Origin: Mycobacterium sp. PSTR-4-N
Lineage (GTDB): Bacteria; Actinomycetota; Actinomycetes; Mycobacteriales; Mycobacteriaceae
Reading direction: 5' to 3'
Assembly (NCBI RefSeq): GCF_022348085.1
Contig: NZ_JAKRFN010000030.1
Location: 1 to 61,025, forward strand
DNA: 61,025 nucleotides
Numbering within the stretch: the first letter of the stretch is position 1; each line of letters opens with the position of its first letter. Shown here one piece after another: positions 53,989 through 61,025 of this stretch. A program made the position numbers and the translations under genes. The notes beneath the pieces are model-generated. The model was not told the DNA's origin and ran no database searches. It worked only from the letters and a program-made list of their open reading frames with translations.

Positions 53989-55173
53989 CTAGGAGACCAG
54001 ACCCTGCACCCACAGCAGGAACTGATTCCACGTGTGGGTGATCCATTCGAGCACGGCGGCATCGGCGCGCGACACCCACAGCGCGGCGATCACCGCGATC
54101 AGCATCGCGAGGACGAGTAGCGCGATCGCACCGCCGGAGACACGGCTGCGGTACAGCGTCGCAACGGCTTTGGCGTCGACCAGCTTCTCGCCCACCTTCA
54201 GCCGGGTCAGGAAGGTCGACGGATTGCTGCGCTGCCGGGTGCGGTCGAAGAACTCCTCGATGCTTGCGGTGTGGCCGACGGTGACGATCAGCGACGCCCC
54301 GTGGTGATCGCACAGCAGCAGCGCGAGATCGGCAGCCGATCCCGCGGCCGGGAACGTCATCGCCCCGACGCCGAGGTCCTGGATGCGCTCCAGACCGGCG
54401 GCGTGCCCATCGGCGTCGGCGGGAAGCACCACCTGCGCGCCGCTGCGCAGCGCCTCGGTGCTGATCTTGTCCGGGTCGCCGACGATCAACGCCGGCCGGT
54501 AGCCGGCCTTGCGCAGGACGTCGGCGCCGGTGCCGACGCCGACGAGCACCGGCTGGTACTCCTTGATGAACGGTTTGAGCGCCTTGAGGTCGGCGGCGGC
54601 GTGGTCCTCCTCGGCGACGACCACGACGTGGCGACGGTTGAGGTCGACGTCGATGTCGGGGATGCCGATGCCGTCGATGAGCAGCGGGCTCTCGCTGCGG
54701 ATGAACTCGATCGAGTTGCCGGCGAAGGCCTCCAGGTGCGCGACCAGCCCGCCCTTGGCTTCCTGCATCAGCTCGTGGATGTCGGCGTCGGTGCGCTCGG
54801 TGCCCAGGATGAGCCGGCGATCACCGGAGTAGACGCCGCCCTCGTTGAGCCGGATCCGTGCACCGTCCTTGACCTTCTTGAACACCTCCGGGCCGGTGTC
54901 GTCGACGAGGGTGATGCCGTTGGCGACGAGCACCTCGGGTCCGAGGTTGGGATAGCGCCCCGAGATCGACGACGAGGCGTTCACCACGGCCGCGATGTTG
55001 GCCTCCACGAGAGCATCGGCGGTGACGCGGTCGAGGTCTTGGGCGTCGATGACGACGATGTCGCCGGGAGTCACCCGGCGCAGCAGCCGGTCGATGTCGC
55101 GGTCCACGCGGGCGGTGCCGGTGATGCCCGGCCGTGAACTGGCGTTTCGGGAGAGCAGCGCTGACATCTTCAT
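53989..55173 (-). CDS. steA: Cytokinetic ring protein SteA
   Basis: 394 residues. The conserved cytoplasmic core includes GTARVDRDIDRLLRRVTPGD, VVNASSSISGRYPNLGPEVL and LIVGDPDKIS, reminiscent of thiamine-pyrophosphokinase-like folds. A single transmembrane helix near the C-terminus (ALLVLAMLIAVIAALWV) is followed by a short Trp-rich tail. It corresponds to Rv1697. SteA and SteB act in septum formation in Corynebacteriales. An ATG two codons downstream (55167) is an alternative start. Confidence 0.93.
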   Translation of the reverse strand: MKMSALLSRNASSRPGITGTARVDRDIDRLLRRVTPGDIVVIDAQDLDRVTADALVEANIAAVVNASSSISGRYPNLGPEVLVANGITLVDDTGPEVFKKVKDGARIRLNEGGVYSGDRRLILGTERTDADIHELMQEAKGGLVAHLEAFAGNSIEFIRSESPLLIDGIGIPDIDVDLNRRHVVVVAEEDHAAADLKALKPFIKEYQPVLVGVGTGADVLRKAGYRPALIVGDPDKISTEALRSGAQVVLPADADGHAAGLERIQDLGVGAMTFPAAGSAADLALLLCDHHGASLIVTVGHTASIEEFFDRTRQRSNPSTFLTRLKVGEKLVDAKAVATLYRSRVSGGAIALLVLAMLIAVIAALWVSRADAAVLEWITHTWNQFLLWVQGLVS

Positions 55174-55264
55174 GGGGGGATTCTGGCCAGCAACCCCGTG
55201 GATCCGTCGGAGGCGCGCCGTAACATCAGCCTCAGAAGTCTCTTCTTTTCACACCAGTCACACG

Positions 55265-57040
55265 TCAGTCCGGCGCGTCACGCTCCTGCCGCGCCGCGTC
55301 GAGCAGCTCCCGCGCGTGCGCACGGCCGCTGTCGGACTCCCCCAGACCGGCCAACATTCTCGCCAGTTCTGCGACCCGGTCGTCTTCGCCGAGGCGCCGC
55401 ACACCGCTGGTCTTGGCGCGCGTCGAGGTCGCCTCCGTCTGACCCTCGATGACCAGGTGCACGTCGGCATAGGCGGCGACCTGCGGTAGGTGGGTCACGA
55501 CGATCACCTGGTGGGTGCGGGCCAGGCGGGCCAGCCGGCGCCCGATCTGCACTGCCGCACGCCCGCCGACCCCGGCGTCGACTTCGTCGAAGACCATCGT
55601 GGTGCCTTCTGTCGACGCGGCCAGAACCACCTCGAGGGCGAGCATCACGCGCGACAGCTCACCGCCGGACGCGCTCTTGTGCAGCGGCAGGATGTCCGAC
55701 CCGGAGTGCGCGGCAAACCCGAATTCCACCGCGTCGACACCGTCGCGGCCGGCGTGCACGACGTCACCGGAGCTCAGCGTCAACGGCGCACTGTCGTCGG
55801 GGCGGGTCGGCAGCGGGCTGACCGCGATGGTGAACTGCGCGCCGGCCATCGCGAGCCCGCCGAGTTCGGCGGTGACCGCCTTCGCCAATCCCTTGGCGGC
55901 CTTCACGCGGGCCTTGGTCACTGTCGCCGCGGCCGAGGCGACCGACCCGGCCAGCTCGTCCACGCGACGCGCGAGCCCGGCCATCGCTTCCTCGGAGACG
56001 TCGAGCTGCGCGAGCCGCTCGCGGGAGGTGCGCGCCCACTCCAGCACGCCGTCCACGTCGGGGGCGTACTTGCGGGTCAGCGAACGCAGTTCGGCCTGCC
56101 GGGCCAGCTTGGTCTCCAGAGCGCTTGCGTCGCTGGGTAGTTCGGACAGGAAGTGGCCCAGCTCGGCGGCGACGTCGACGACGACCGTCAATGCTCCGTC
56201 GAGTTGTGCGGCCAGCGCCTTGAGCGCGGCGTCATCGGTGTGCTCGAGCGCCGAGCGCGCCTGCCCGATCGTGTCGACGGCGGCCACTCCGTCGGCGCCG
56301 GGCTCGCTGTCACCGGCGAGCGCTGCGCGCGCCGTCTGCACCGCCTCGCGCAGCGCGTCGAGCTCGGACAGGCGCCGGATGTCGGACACCAACGACTCGT
56401 CCTCGCCCGGCTGCGGTGCGACCGCCTCGATCTCGTCGATACCGAACTGCAGCCGGTCCGCCTCCTGGGCCAGTTCCCGGGCGCTGCGGCGCCGCTCCTC
56501 GAGGTCGCTGCGCGCGGCCAGCCACTCGTCGCGCACGGTCCGGTAGTGCTGTAGCTGCGAGGTGACGCCGGCATGGCGGTCGAGGGCGGCGCGCTGCTGA
56601 TCCGGACGCATCAGGCGCAGCTGGTCGTTCTGGCCGTGCAGCGTCAACAGCTCGCCGGTGAACTCGCTCAGCGACTTGGCGGGCACGCTGCGGCCGCCCA
56701 GATAGGCCCGCGACGGCCCCTCACGACTCACGGAGCGGGCCGCGATCACACTGCCGTCGTCGTCGCGCTCGGCACCTGAGGAATCGAGGATGTCATCGAC
56801 GCGGGCGACCGCGTCCGCGCCGATCTCGTCAGTCACGAACCGGCCCTCGACGACCGCCTTGGCCGACCCCGAGCGCACGCGGGCCGGGTCCGCGCGGGCG
56901 CCCCCGAGCAGGTGCAGGCCCGTCACGACCATGGTCTTGCCTGCGCCGGTCTCCCCGGTGAGCACGGTCAATCCACCGTCGAATTCCGCGGTCGCGGCGC
57001 TGATCGCGCCCAGCGACTCGATCCGAATCTCGGCTAGCAC
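55265..57040 (-). CDS. recN: DNA repair protein RecN
   Basis: 591 residues from a GTG at 57040 that overlaps the nadK stop by one base (TAGTG) and gives the usual LAEIRIESLGAIS start. SMC-like ATPase: Walker A GETGAGKT near residue 30, long coiled-coil arms, signature SGGELSRVMLALE and Walker B TTMVFDEVDAGVGG. It acts early in double-strand break repair. A frame reaching 58186 runs through nadK and tlyA and is rejected. Confidence 0.97.
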   Translation of the reverse strand: MLAEIRIESLGAISAATAEFDGGLTVLTGETGAGKTMVVTGLHLLGGARADPARVRSGSAKAVVEGRFVTDEIGADAVARVDDILDSSGAERDDDGSVIAARSVSREGPSRAYLGGRSVPAKSLSEFTGELLTLHGQNDQLRLMRPDQQRAALDRHAGVTSQLQHYRTVRDEWLAARSDLEERRRSARELAQEADRLQFGIDEIEAVAPQPGEDESLVSDIRRLSELDALREAVQTARAALAGDSEPGADGVAAVDTIGQARSALEHTDDAALKALAAQLDGALTVVVDVAAELGHFLSELPSDASALETKLARQAELRSLTRKYAPDVDGVLEWARTSRERLAQLDVSEEAMAGLARRVDELAGSVASAAATVTKARVKAAKGLAKAVTAELGGLAMAGAQFTIAVSPLPTRPDDSAPLTLSSGDVVHAGRDGVDAVEFGFAAHSGSDILPLHKSASGGELSRVMLALEVVLAASTEGTTMVFDEVDAGVGGRAAVQIGRRLARLARTHQVIVVTHLPQVAAYADVHLVIEGQTEATSTRAKTSGVRRLGEDDRVAELARMLAGLGESDSGRAHARELLDAARQERDAPD

Positions 57041-57957
57041 TACTGTCCGCGCCACCCTGTGACTGGCAACCGGAACTTGCGCACCAGCCGGTCGGTGAAC
57101 GGTGCGCTGTCCAGGCGTACCCACTTCAGCGGCGTGCCGCAGCGGGTCACCTCGAGGCGGCTGCCGGCGGGCAGCACCATTTCCCGACGCCCGTCGCAGA
57201 ACACCAGCGCGTCGTGTCCGCCTGCCTCGATCTCGATGGCGATCAAGGCATTGGGGCTGGTGACCATCGGCCGGGCGAACAACGCGTGCGCGTTGTTGGG
57301 CACCACGATGATCGCCTCCAGGTCGGGCCACAGCACGGGGCCGCCGGCGGAGAACGCGTACGCGGTGGATCCGGTCGGACTCGACACGAGCACGCCGTCG
57401 CACCCGAACGCCGACACCGGGCGACCGTCGACTTCGAGGACCACGCCGAGCACGCCCAGCCGTGGGCCCTTCTCCAGGCTGGCCTCGTTGAGCGCCCAGC
57501 CGCGGTCGAGCAGCTCTCCGCCCGACCACACGGTGACGTCGAGTGTCATCCGTTCCTCGACGCGGTAGTCGCGGCGCACGATGTGGTCGAGCACCGTGTC
57601 GATCGAATCCGCTTCGGCCTCGGCGAGGAAGCCGATCTTGCCGAGGTTCACCCCGAGTACCGGTATCTCGACATTGCGGGCCAGCTCGGCCGCGCGCAGG
57701 AACGTGCCGTCGCCGCCGAGCACCAGAACCAGTTCGCACCCCTGGGCGGCACGCTGATCGGCATCGACGACGTCGACGTCGACACCGAGGGCACTCATGT
57801 CCGTCGATCGGCGCTGCGGCGAGTCCACCGCTTCGGCAGAGAGCACGCGAAGGGCGATTCCGTTGTCGCCGAACACCTTTGCCACCCGTCGCGCAACGTC
57901 GAGGGCGTCGTCCCGTCCGGTGTGCACCACCAGCAGGACGGTGCGTTGGGCTGTCAT
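57040..57957 (-). CDS. nadK: NAD kinase
   Basis: 305 residues from the ATG at 57957. It has the GGDGTFLRAAEL motif, GKIGFLAE, ALNEASLEKGP and SSPTGSTAYAFSAGGPVLWP of the NAD kinase fold. It makes NADP from NAD using ATP or polyphosphate. Its start overlaps the tlyA stop (ATGA) and its stop overlaps recN, so three genes are translationally linked. Confidence 0.97.
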   Translation of the reverse strand: MTAQRTVLLVVHTGRDDALDVARRVAKVFGDNGIALRVLSAEAVDSPQRRSTDMSALGVDVDVVDADQRAAQGCELVLVLGGDGTFLRAAELARNVEIPVLGVNLGKIGFLAEAEADSIDTVLDHIVRRDYRVEERMTLDVTVWSGGELLDRGWALNEASLEKGPRLGVLGVVLEVDGRPVSAFGCDGVLVSSPTGSTAYAFSAGGPVLWPDLEAIIVVPNNAHALFARPMVTSPNALIAIEIEAGGHDALVFCDGRREMVLPAGSRLEVTRCGTPLKWVRLDSAPFTDRLVRKFRLPVTGWRGQ

Positions 57958-58763
57958 TGCGGACCTTCCTCGACTGCGCGGCGGATCGCGGTCTCGAGCG
58001 CGTCGCCGCTGAGGGCATTCGTCGTGTCGGCACGTAGGTGCAGGAAGTACTCGACGTTGCCGGCCGGGCCCGGTAGCGGGCTCGCCGTGACGGCGACACT
58101 GCACCAACCCAGCGTGTGCGCGGTCGCCGCGACCGAGCGCACCGCGTCGATGCGCAGCAGCGGGTCGGAGACCACGCCCCCGGCACCCACCCGGTCCTTG
58201 CCGACCTCGAACTGCGGCTTCACCATGGGAACGATATCTGCGGCCGACGACGCGCACGCAGTCAGCGCCGGCAGCACGGTCGCCAGCGAGATGAACGACA
58301 GGTCGGCGACGATCAGGTCGACCGGACCGCCGATGGCCTCCGCGGTCAGCTCCCTCACGTTGGTCCGCTCCATCACCGTGACCCGGTCATCGGTGCGCAA
58401 TGACCACGCGAGCTGCCCGTAACCGACGTCGACCGCCAGGATCTGCTGTGCTCCGCGGGACAGCAGGACCTCGGTGAACCCTCCGGTGGAGGCGCCTGCG
58501 TCCAGGCAGCGCCGCCCCTGGACCGCCACTCCGAACGCGTCGAGCGCGCCGATGAGCTTGTGCGCACCGCGAGACACCCAGCTGGGCTCGTCGGCGTGAT
58601 CGACGGTCAGGTGGGCAGTCGTCGCGATGGCCGTCGCAGGTTTGGCTGCTCGCATACCGTCCACGCTGACGCGGCCCGCGCCGATCAGCTCGGCCGCCTG
58701 CTGGCGCGAGCGGGCCAACCCGCGTCGAACCAGCTCGGCGTCCACACGAGCGCGCCGCGTCAC
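57954..58763 (-). CDS. tlyA: 16S/23S rRNA 2'-O-methyltransferase TlyA
   Basis: 269 residues. An N-terminal S4 domain (ELVRRGLARSRQQAAELIGA) is joined to an FtsJ-like methyltransferase with SAM site CLDAGASTGGFTEVLL and VDVGYGQLAW. TlyA methylates cytidines in both rRNAs, and its loss gives capreomycin resistance in M. tuberculosis. It follows the small Rv1693-like gene by 5 bases. Confidence 0.97.
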   Translation of the reverse strand: MTRRARVDAELVRRGLARSRQQAAELIGAGRVSVDGMRAAKPATAIATTAHLTVDHADEPSWVSRGAHKLIGALDAFGVAVQGRRCLDAGASTGGFTEVLLSRGAQQILAVDVGYGQLAWSLRTDDRVTVMERTNVRELTAEAIGGPVDLIVADLSFISLATVLPALTACASSAADIVPMVKPQFEVGKDRVGAGGVVSDPLLRIDAVRSVAATAHTLGWCSVAVTASPLPGPAGNVEYFLHLRADTTNALSGDALETAIRRAVEEGPQ

Positions 58764-58768
58764 GCGGA

Positions 58769-58924
58769 TCAGCCCTTCTCGACCGATTCCAGCGCGCGCA
58801 CCAGCAGGTCGTGCGCCTCCTCCAGGCGGGCGGCGACGGAATCCAGATCAGCGTCGGTGGGCTCGGTCGGTTCTCCGAGGAGTTCGGCGACCTGGGTACG
58901 GATCTGGTCGGGTTCGGTACTCAT
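58769..58924 (-). CDS. Small conserved protein (Rv1693-like)
   Basis: 51 residues from the ATG at 58924 (STEPDQIRTQVAELLGEPTE). Acidic and helical, with LDSVAARLEEAHDLLVRALE able to form an amphipathic helix. It fills the tlyA-phosphatase gap 13 bases after the phosphatase gene, as Rv1693 does in M. tuberculosis. No function is known. Confidence 0.8.
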   Translation of the reverse strand: MSTEPDQIRTQVAELLGEPTEPTDADLDSVAARLEEAHDLLVRALESVEKG

Positions 58925-58937
58925 CTCGGCTGCCACG

Positions 58938-59951
58938 CTAGTCGATGGCGGGGCCGAGCAGCGACCACCGCTGCGCCGCCTCGCGGGCCGCGTCGTCGGC
59001 CGCGACGATCGCGGTCCGGCCGGGCTCGTCGGCTGCCTGCCACACCGCCGCCGCGATCGCGCGGACGATGGACAGGTCATCGCCGGGCTCCTCGCCGGTG
59101 GACGCCACGGTGATGCGCTCGCCGTAGTCGACGCGCCATGCGGGATGCGGGCCGACCCGTAGGAGGTCGGCGTCGTCGTTGAGGGCACGCAGATCCTCGG
59201 CGATCATGTCCGGCCGCTGATCGGCCACCGCGAAAATCGCATCGGCGGCGTCGTTGACCCCGCACAACACCATCAGACTGGGCAGGCCCGCGGCGCGGGC
59301 GCCCTCGATGTCGGTGTCGAGCCGGTCGCCGACCACCAGCGGCGCCTCGAAGTCACCGCGCGCCAACGCGTCTGCCATCAGCGCGGGCGCGGGCTTGCCG
59401 GCCACCTGGGGCTGCTGATCGGTGGCCGTGCGCAGCGCGGCGACCATCGAGCCGTTGCCGGGCAGCAGACCCCGCTCCGAGGGCAGCGTCTTGTCGACGT
59501 TGGCGGCCACCCACAGCGCACCGGCCCGCACGGCCAGTGCCGCCTCGGCCAGATCTGACCACGCGGTCTGCTGTGAGTGCCCTTGCACGACGGCGACGGG
59601 CTCGTCGGAGAACTGACGCACCGGCTGCAGACCGACCGTCCGGATCTCGTCGGCGAGTGAGTCGGTGCCGACGATCAGCACTTTCGACTGATCAGGTAGC
59701 TGCTCGGCCAGCATCCGCGCGGCCGACTGGGCGCTGGTCACGACATCGTCGGGGGTCGCGGTGAAGCCGAGTTCACGCAGATGGTCGGCGACCTGGGCGG
59801 CGCTGCGCGAGGCATTGTTGGTCACGAACAGCAGCCGGGCATCGATCGCGACCAGGGTGTCGACCGCGCCGGGCGTCGGCTCGTGTCCGCGGAAGACCGT
59901 TCCGTCCAGGTCGAGCAGAAAGCAGTCGTGGAGGTGCGCAAGCGTTTTCAC
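58938..59951 (-). CDS. HAD-family phosphatase (Rv1692-type, glycerol-3-phosphate phosphatase)
   Basis: 337 residues from a GTG at 59951. The NagD-type HAD core has CFLLDLDGTVFRGHEP, FVTNNASRS, a C2-type cap with VNDAADAI further on, and the metal site VVGDRLDTDIEGA. A C-terminal domain of about 70 residues ends RWSLLGPAID. Its M. tuberculosis counterpart removes phosphate from glycerol 3-phosphate in polar-lipid recycling. It starts 1 base before the TPR gene stop. Confidence 0.93.
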   Translation of the reverse strand: MKTLAHLHDCFLLDLDGTVFRGHEPTPGAVDTLVAIDARLLFVTNNASRSAAQVADHLRELGFTATPDDVVTSAQSAARMLAEQLPDQSKVLIVGTDSLADEIRTVGLQPVRQFSDEPVAVVQGHSQQTAWSDLAEAALAVRAGALWVAANVDKTLPSERGLLPGNGSMVAALRTATDQQPQVAGKPAPALMADALARGDFEAPLVVGDRLDTDIEGARAAGLPSLMVLCGVNDAADAIFAVADQRPDMIAEDLRALNDDADLLRVGPHPAWRVDYGERITVASTGEEPGDDLSIVRAIAAAVWQAADEPGRTAIVAADDAAREAAQRWSLLGPAID

Positions 59952-59952
59952 G

Positions 59953-60777
59953 TCAGGACAGTTCCGTGATCCGCTCTTCGGCGTCGGTGACACCGTCGAC
60001 GTCGGCAGCCGCGGACTTGAGGAACCACTGCAATGCCTCGTCACGACGATCGAGGGCCAGCAGCGTGTCGGCGTAGACGTAGAACAGCCGGGCGGCCGTC
60101 TCACCGGTGCGCCCCGAATCCAGTGGAGGCGTGGACAGTACGGCGAGCGCCTGTTCGTGTTGGCCGAGGTCCGAGCGGGCGCCTGCGACGACGATGCGCA
60201 GTTCGTCCGCGTCGTCGCCGGTGAGCTGGCCGGCCTCGGGGCTGCGGGCGAGTTCGATGGCGCGTTCGGGGCGTCCGACGCCCCGCTCGCAGTCGGCGAT
60301 CATCGCGAGAAGTGGTGAGCGACTGCCCATTCGGCGGGCGGCCCTGAGCTCGGAGAGCGCCTGCGCCCAATCGCCGCAGGCGTAGGCAGCGATGCCGACG
60401 GCTTCCCGCACGGCCGCGATGCGGCCCGAGCGTGCCCGCGCCGCTCTGGCGTGGGCCAGTGCCGCCTCGGGATCCTCGTCGAGCAGTTCGCCGGCCGCCA
60501 CCAGGTGGCGGGCGACGGCATCAGCGGTGGCCCTGTCGAGGGTGGTCAATTCGCCGCGGATTTCGGGAGAGAGCTGTTTGGCCTCGATCTCTGCAGGAAT
60601 GGGCGGTCCGGTGAATTTCGTCTCGTCCTGCGATCTGGGTTGTGCAGGACGTGCGCGATGCGGACCCGAGCTGCGCGGCGCCGAGCGCTGATCGCGGCGC
60701 GGGGCCTGCCTGTTGCCGGCAGGACCGCCGCGCTGGGGCCGGCGGTCACCGCGGCCGGCCTTATTGTCTTCGGGCAC
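59953..60777 (-). CDS. TPR-repeat protein (Rv1691-like)
   Basis: 274 residues from a GTG at 60777 (GTG 60780 is equally possible). A basic, disordered N-terminus of about 50 residues rich in Gly/Arg/Pro/Gln precedes tetratricopeptide-like helices: LVAAGELLDEDPEAALAHAR, GIAAYACGDWAQALSELRAA, RLFYVYADTLLALDRRDEAL. It is probably a protein-interaction scaffold. It heads the leftward operon towards tlyA and recN. Confidence 0.88.
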   Translation of the reverse strand: MPEDNKAGRGDRRPQRGGPAGNRQAPRRDQRSAPRSSGPHRARPAQPRSQDETKFTGPPIPAEIEAKQLSPEIRGELTTLDRATADAVARHLVAAGELLDEDPEAALAHARAARARSGRIAAVREAVGIAAYACGDWAQALSELRAARRMGSRSPLLAMIADCERGVGRPERAIELARSPEAGQLTGDDADELRIVVAGARSDLGQHEQALAVLSTPPLDSGRTGETAARLFYVYADTLLALDRRDEALQWFLKSAAADVDGVTDAEERITELS

Positions 60778-60783
60778 CACAAA

Positions 60784-60813
60784 AGGATACGGGCACAATC
60801 GGGGACACCACAA
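60784..60813 (-). promoter_or_regulatory. Candidate promoter of the TPR-to-tlyA operon
   Basis: On the minus strand TTGTGG and TATCCT (60789-60784) are separated by 18 bases. The -10 ends 7 bases before the GTG at 60777, which suggests a leaderless message. The spacer from here to the rRNA terminator is AT-rich. Confidence 0.4.
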
Positions 60814-60863
60814 TTGCGCAAATATGTAGACGAATTATGCGCACCGAATAATGCGGAGAAATA

Positions 60864-60898
60864 GGAAATCGCCCCCCACGAAAGTGGGGGGCGATTCC
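60864..60898 (-). terminator. rRNA operon terminator
   Basis: On the minus strand GAATCGCCCCCCAC-TTTC-GTGGGGGGCGATTTC forms a perfect stem of at least 12 base pairs, 7 bases after the 5S rRNA. It is followed by TTCCTATTT. It separates the rRNA operon from the TPR gene operon. Confidence 0.92.
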
Positions 60899-60904
60899 AA
60901 TGTG

Positions 60905-61020
60905 TGTTCGGCGGTGTCCTACTTTTCCACCCGTGTGGGTAGTATCATCGGCGCTGGTAGGCTTAGCTTCCGGGTTCGGGATGGGTCCGGGCGTTTCCCT
61001 GCCGCTATGGCCGCCGTAAC
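60905..61020 (-). rRNA. rrf: 5S ribosomal RNA
   Basis: About 116 nucleotides on the minus strand starting TTACGGCGGCCATAGCGGCA. It has the conserved GAAACGCCCGG, CCCGAACCCGGAAGCTAAG and GGTGGAAAAGTAGGACACCGCCGAA segments of mycobacterial 5S RNA. The 5' and 3' ends pair (TACGGCGG with CCGCCG). The position beside Rv1691-like genes is that of the rrnB operon of fast-growing mycobacteria. The 23S gene would lie beyond the right edge. Confidence 0.96.
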
Positions 61021-61025
61021 TCTAT

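Noticed and set aside
55265..58186. RecN frame extended to 973 residues
   Set aside because: The extension runs through nadK and tlyA in another frame. The GTG at 57040 gives the standard RecN start.

Overview
The window is a GC-rich chromosomal segment of a Mycobacterium. Gene content and order point to a fast-growing species (Mycolicibacterium type). From 44 kb to the right edge the order der-cmk-rluB-scpB-scpA-parA-xerD-nudix-pyrG-mctB-steA-recN-nadK-tlyA follows the Rv1713-Rv1691 backbone of M. tuberculosis in reverse. It ends against a 5S rRNA gene with a strong terminator. An rRNA operon at this spot (next to the tyrS region) is the second operon, rrnB, of fast growers. Mycobacterial hallmarks include furA-katG with a leaderless furA, MctB, SteA, TlyA, monomeric isocitrate dehydrogenase and F420-type PPOX proteins.

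Layout. 1-9.2 kb: a surface-polysaccharide cluster with a GT9 heptosyltransferase-like protein, a GT2-GmhB-like phosphatase fusion, a carbamoyltransferase, a UDP-glucuronate decarboxylase-like epimerase and four more glycosyltransferases. 9.3-11.1 kb: a stand-alone CheB-type methylesterase translationally coupled to a STAS-HATPase fusion. 11.1-13.9 kb: furA-katG. 13.9-24.1 kb: mixed metabolic and envelope genes (SDR, membrane acyltransferase, Pro/Ala-rich membrane protein, icd2, cupin, amino-acid permease, M15-like secreted protein, secreted phosphodiesterase). 24.2-26.7 kb: SDR remnant, small secreted protein, AraC regulator, DUF4239 protein. 26.6-29.0 kb: divergent arsenic locus, arsR against arsI-acr3-arsC.

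29.3-34.6 kb holds the most striking block: a TDP2-like phosphodiesterase transcribed away from an operon for a second, TopoM-like type II topoisomerase whose A subunit carries Gly at two residues that bind quinolones in gyrase. 35.0-36.1 kb: a CmtR-like metal sensor coupled to a CDF exporter. 36.1-40.7 kb: large secreted repeat protein, AraC regulator, STAS protein, DUF2795 protein. Then come tRNA-Pro(GGG), an iron-sulfur (6-4) photolyase and two TauE/SafE exporters. One exporter is preceded by a 37-codon ORF ending in Trp-Cys-Cys-Arg-Arg-Pro, which looks like a cysteine-sensing leader peptide.

Many neighbours overlap as ATGA, GTGA or TAGTG, so translational coupling is common, especially in the polysaccharide, arsenic and 44-60 kb operons. 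No CRISPR array, insertion sequence or prophage was seen. No gene-free stretch exceeds about 250 bases.
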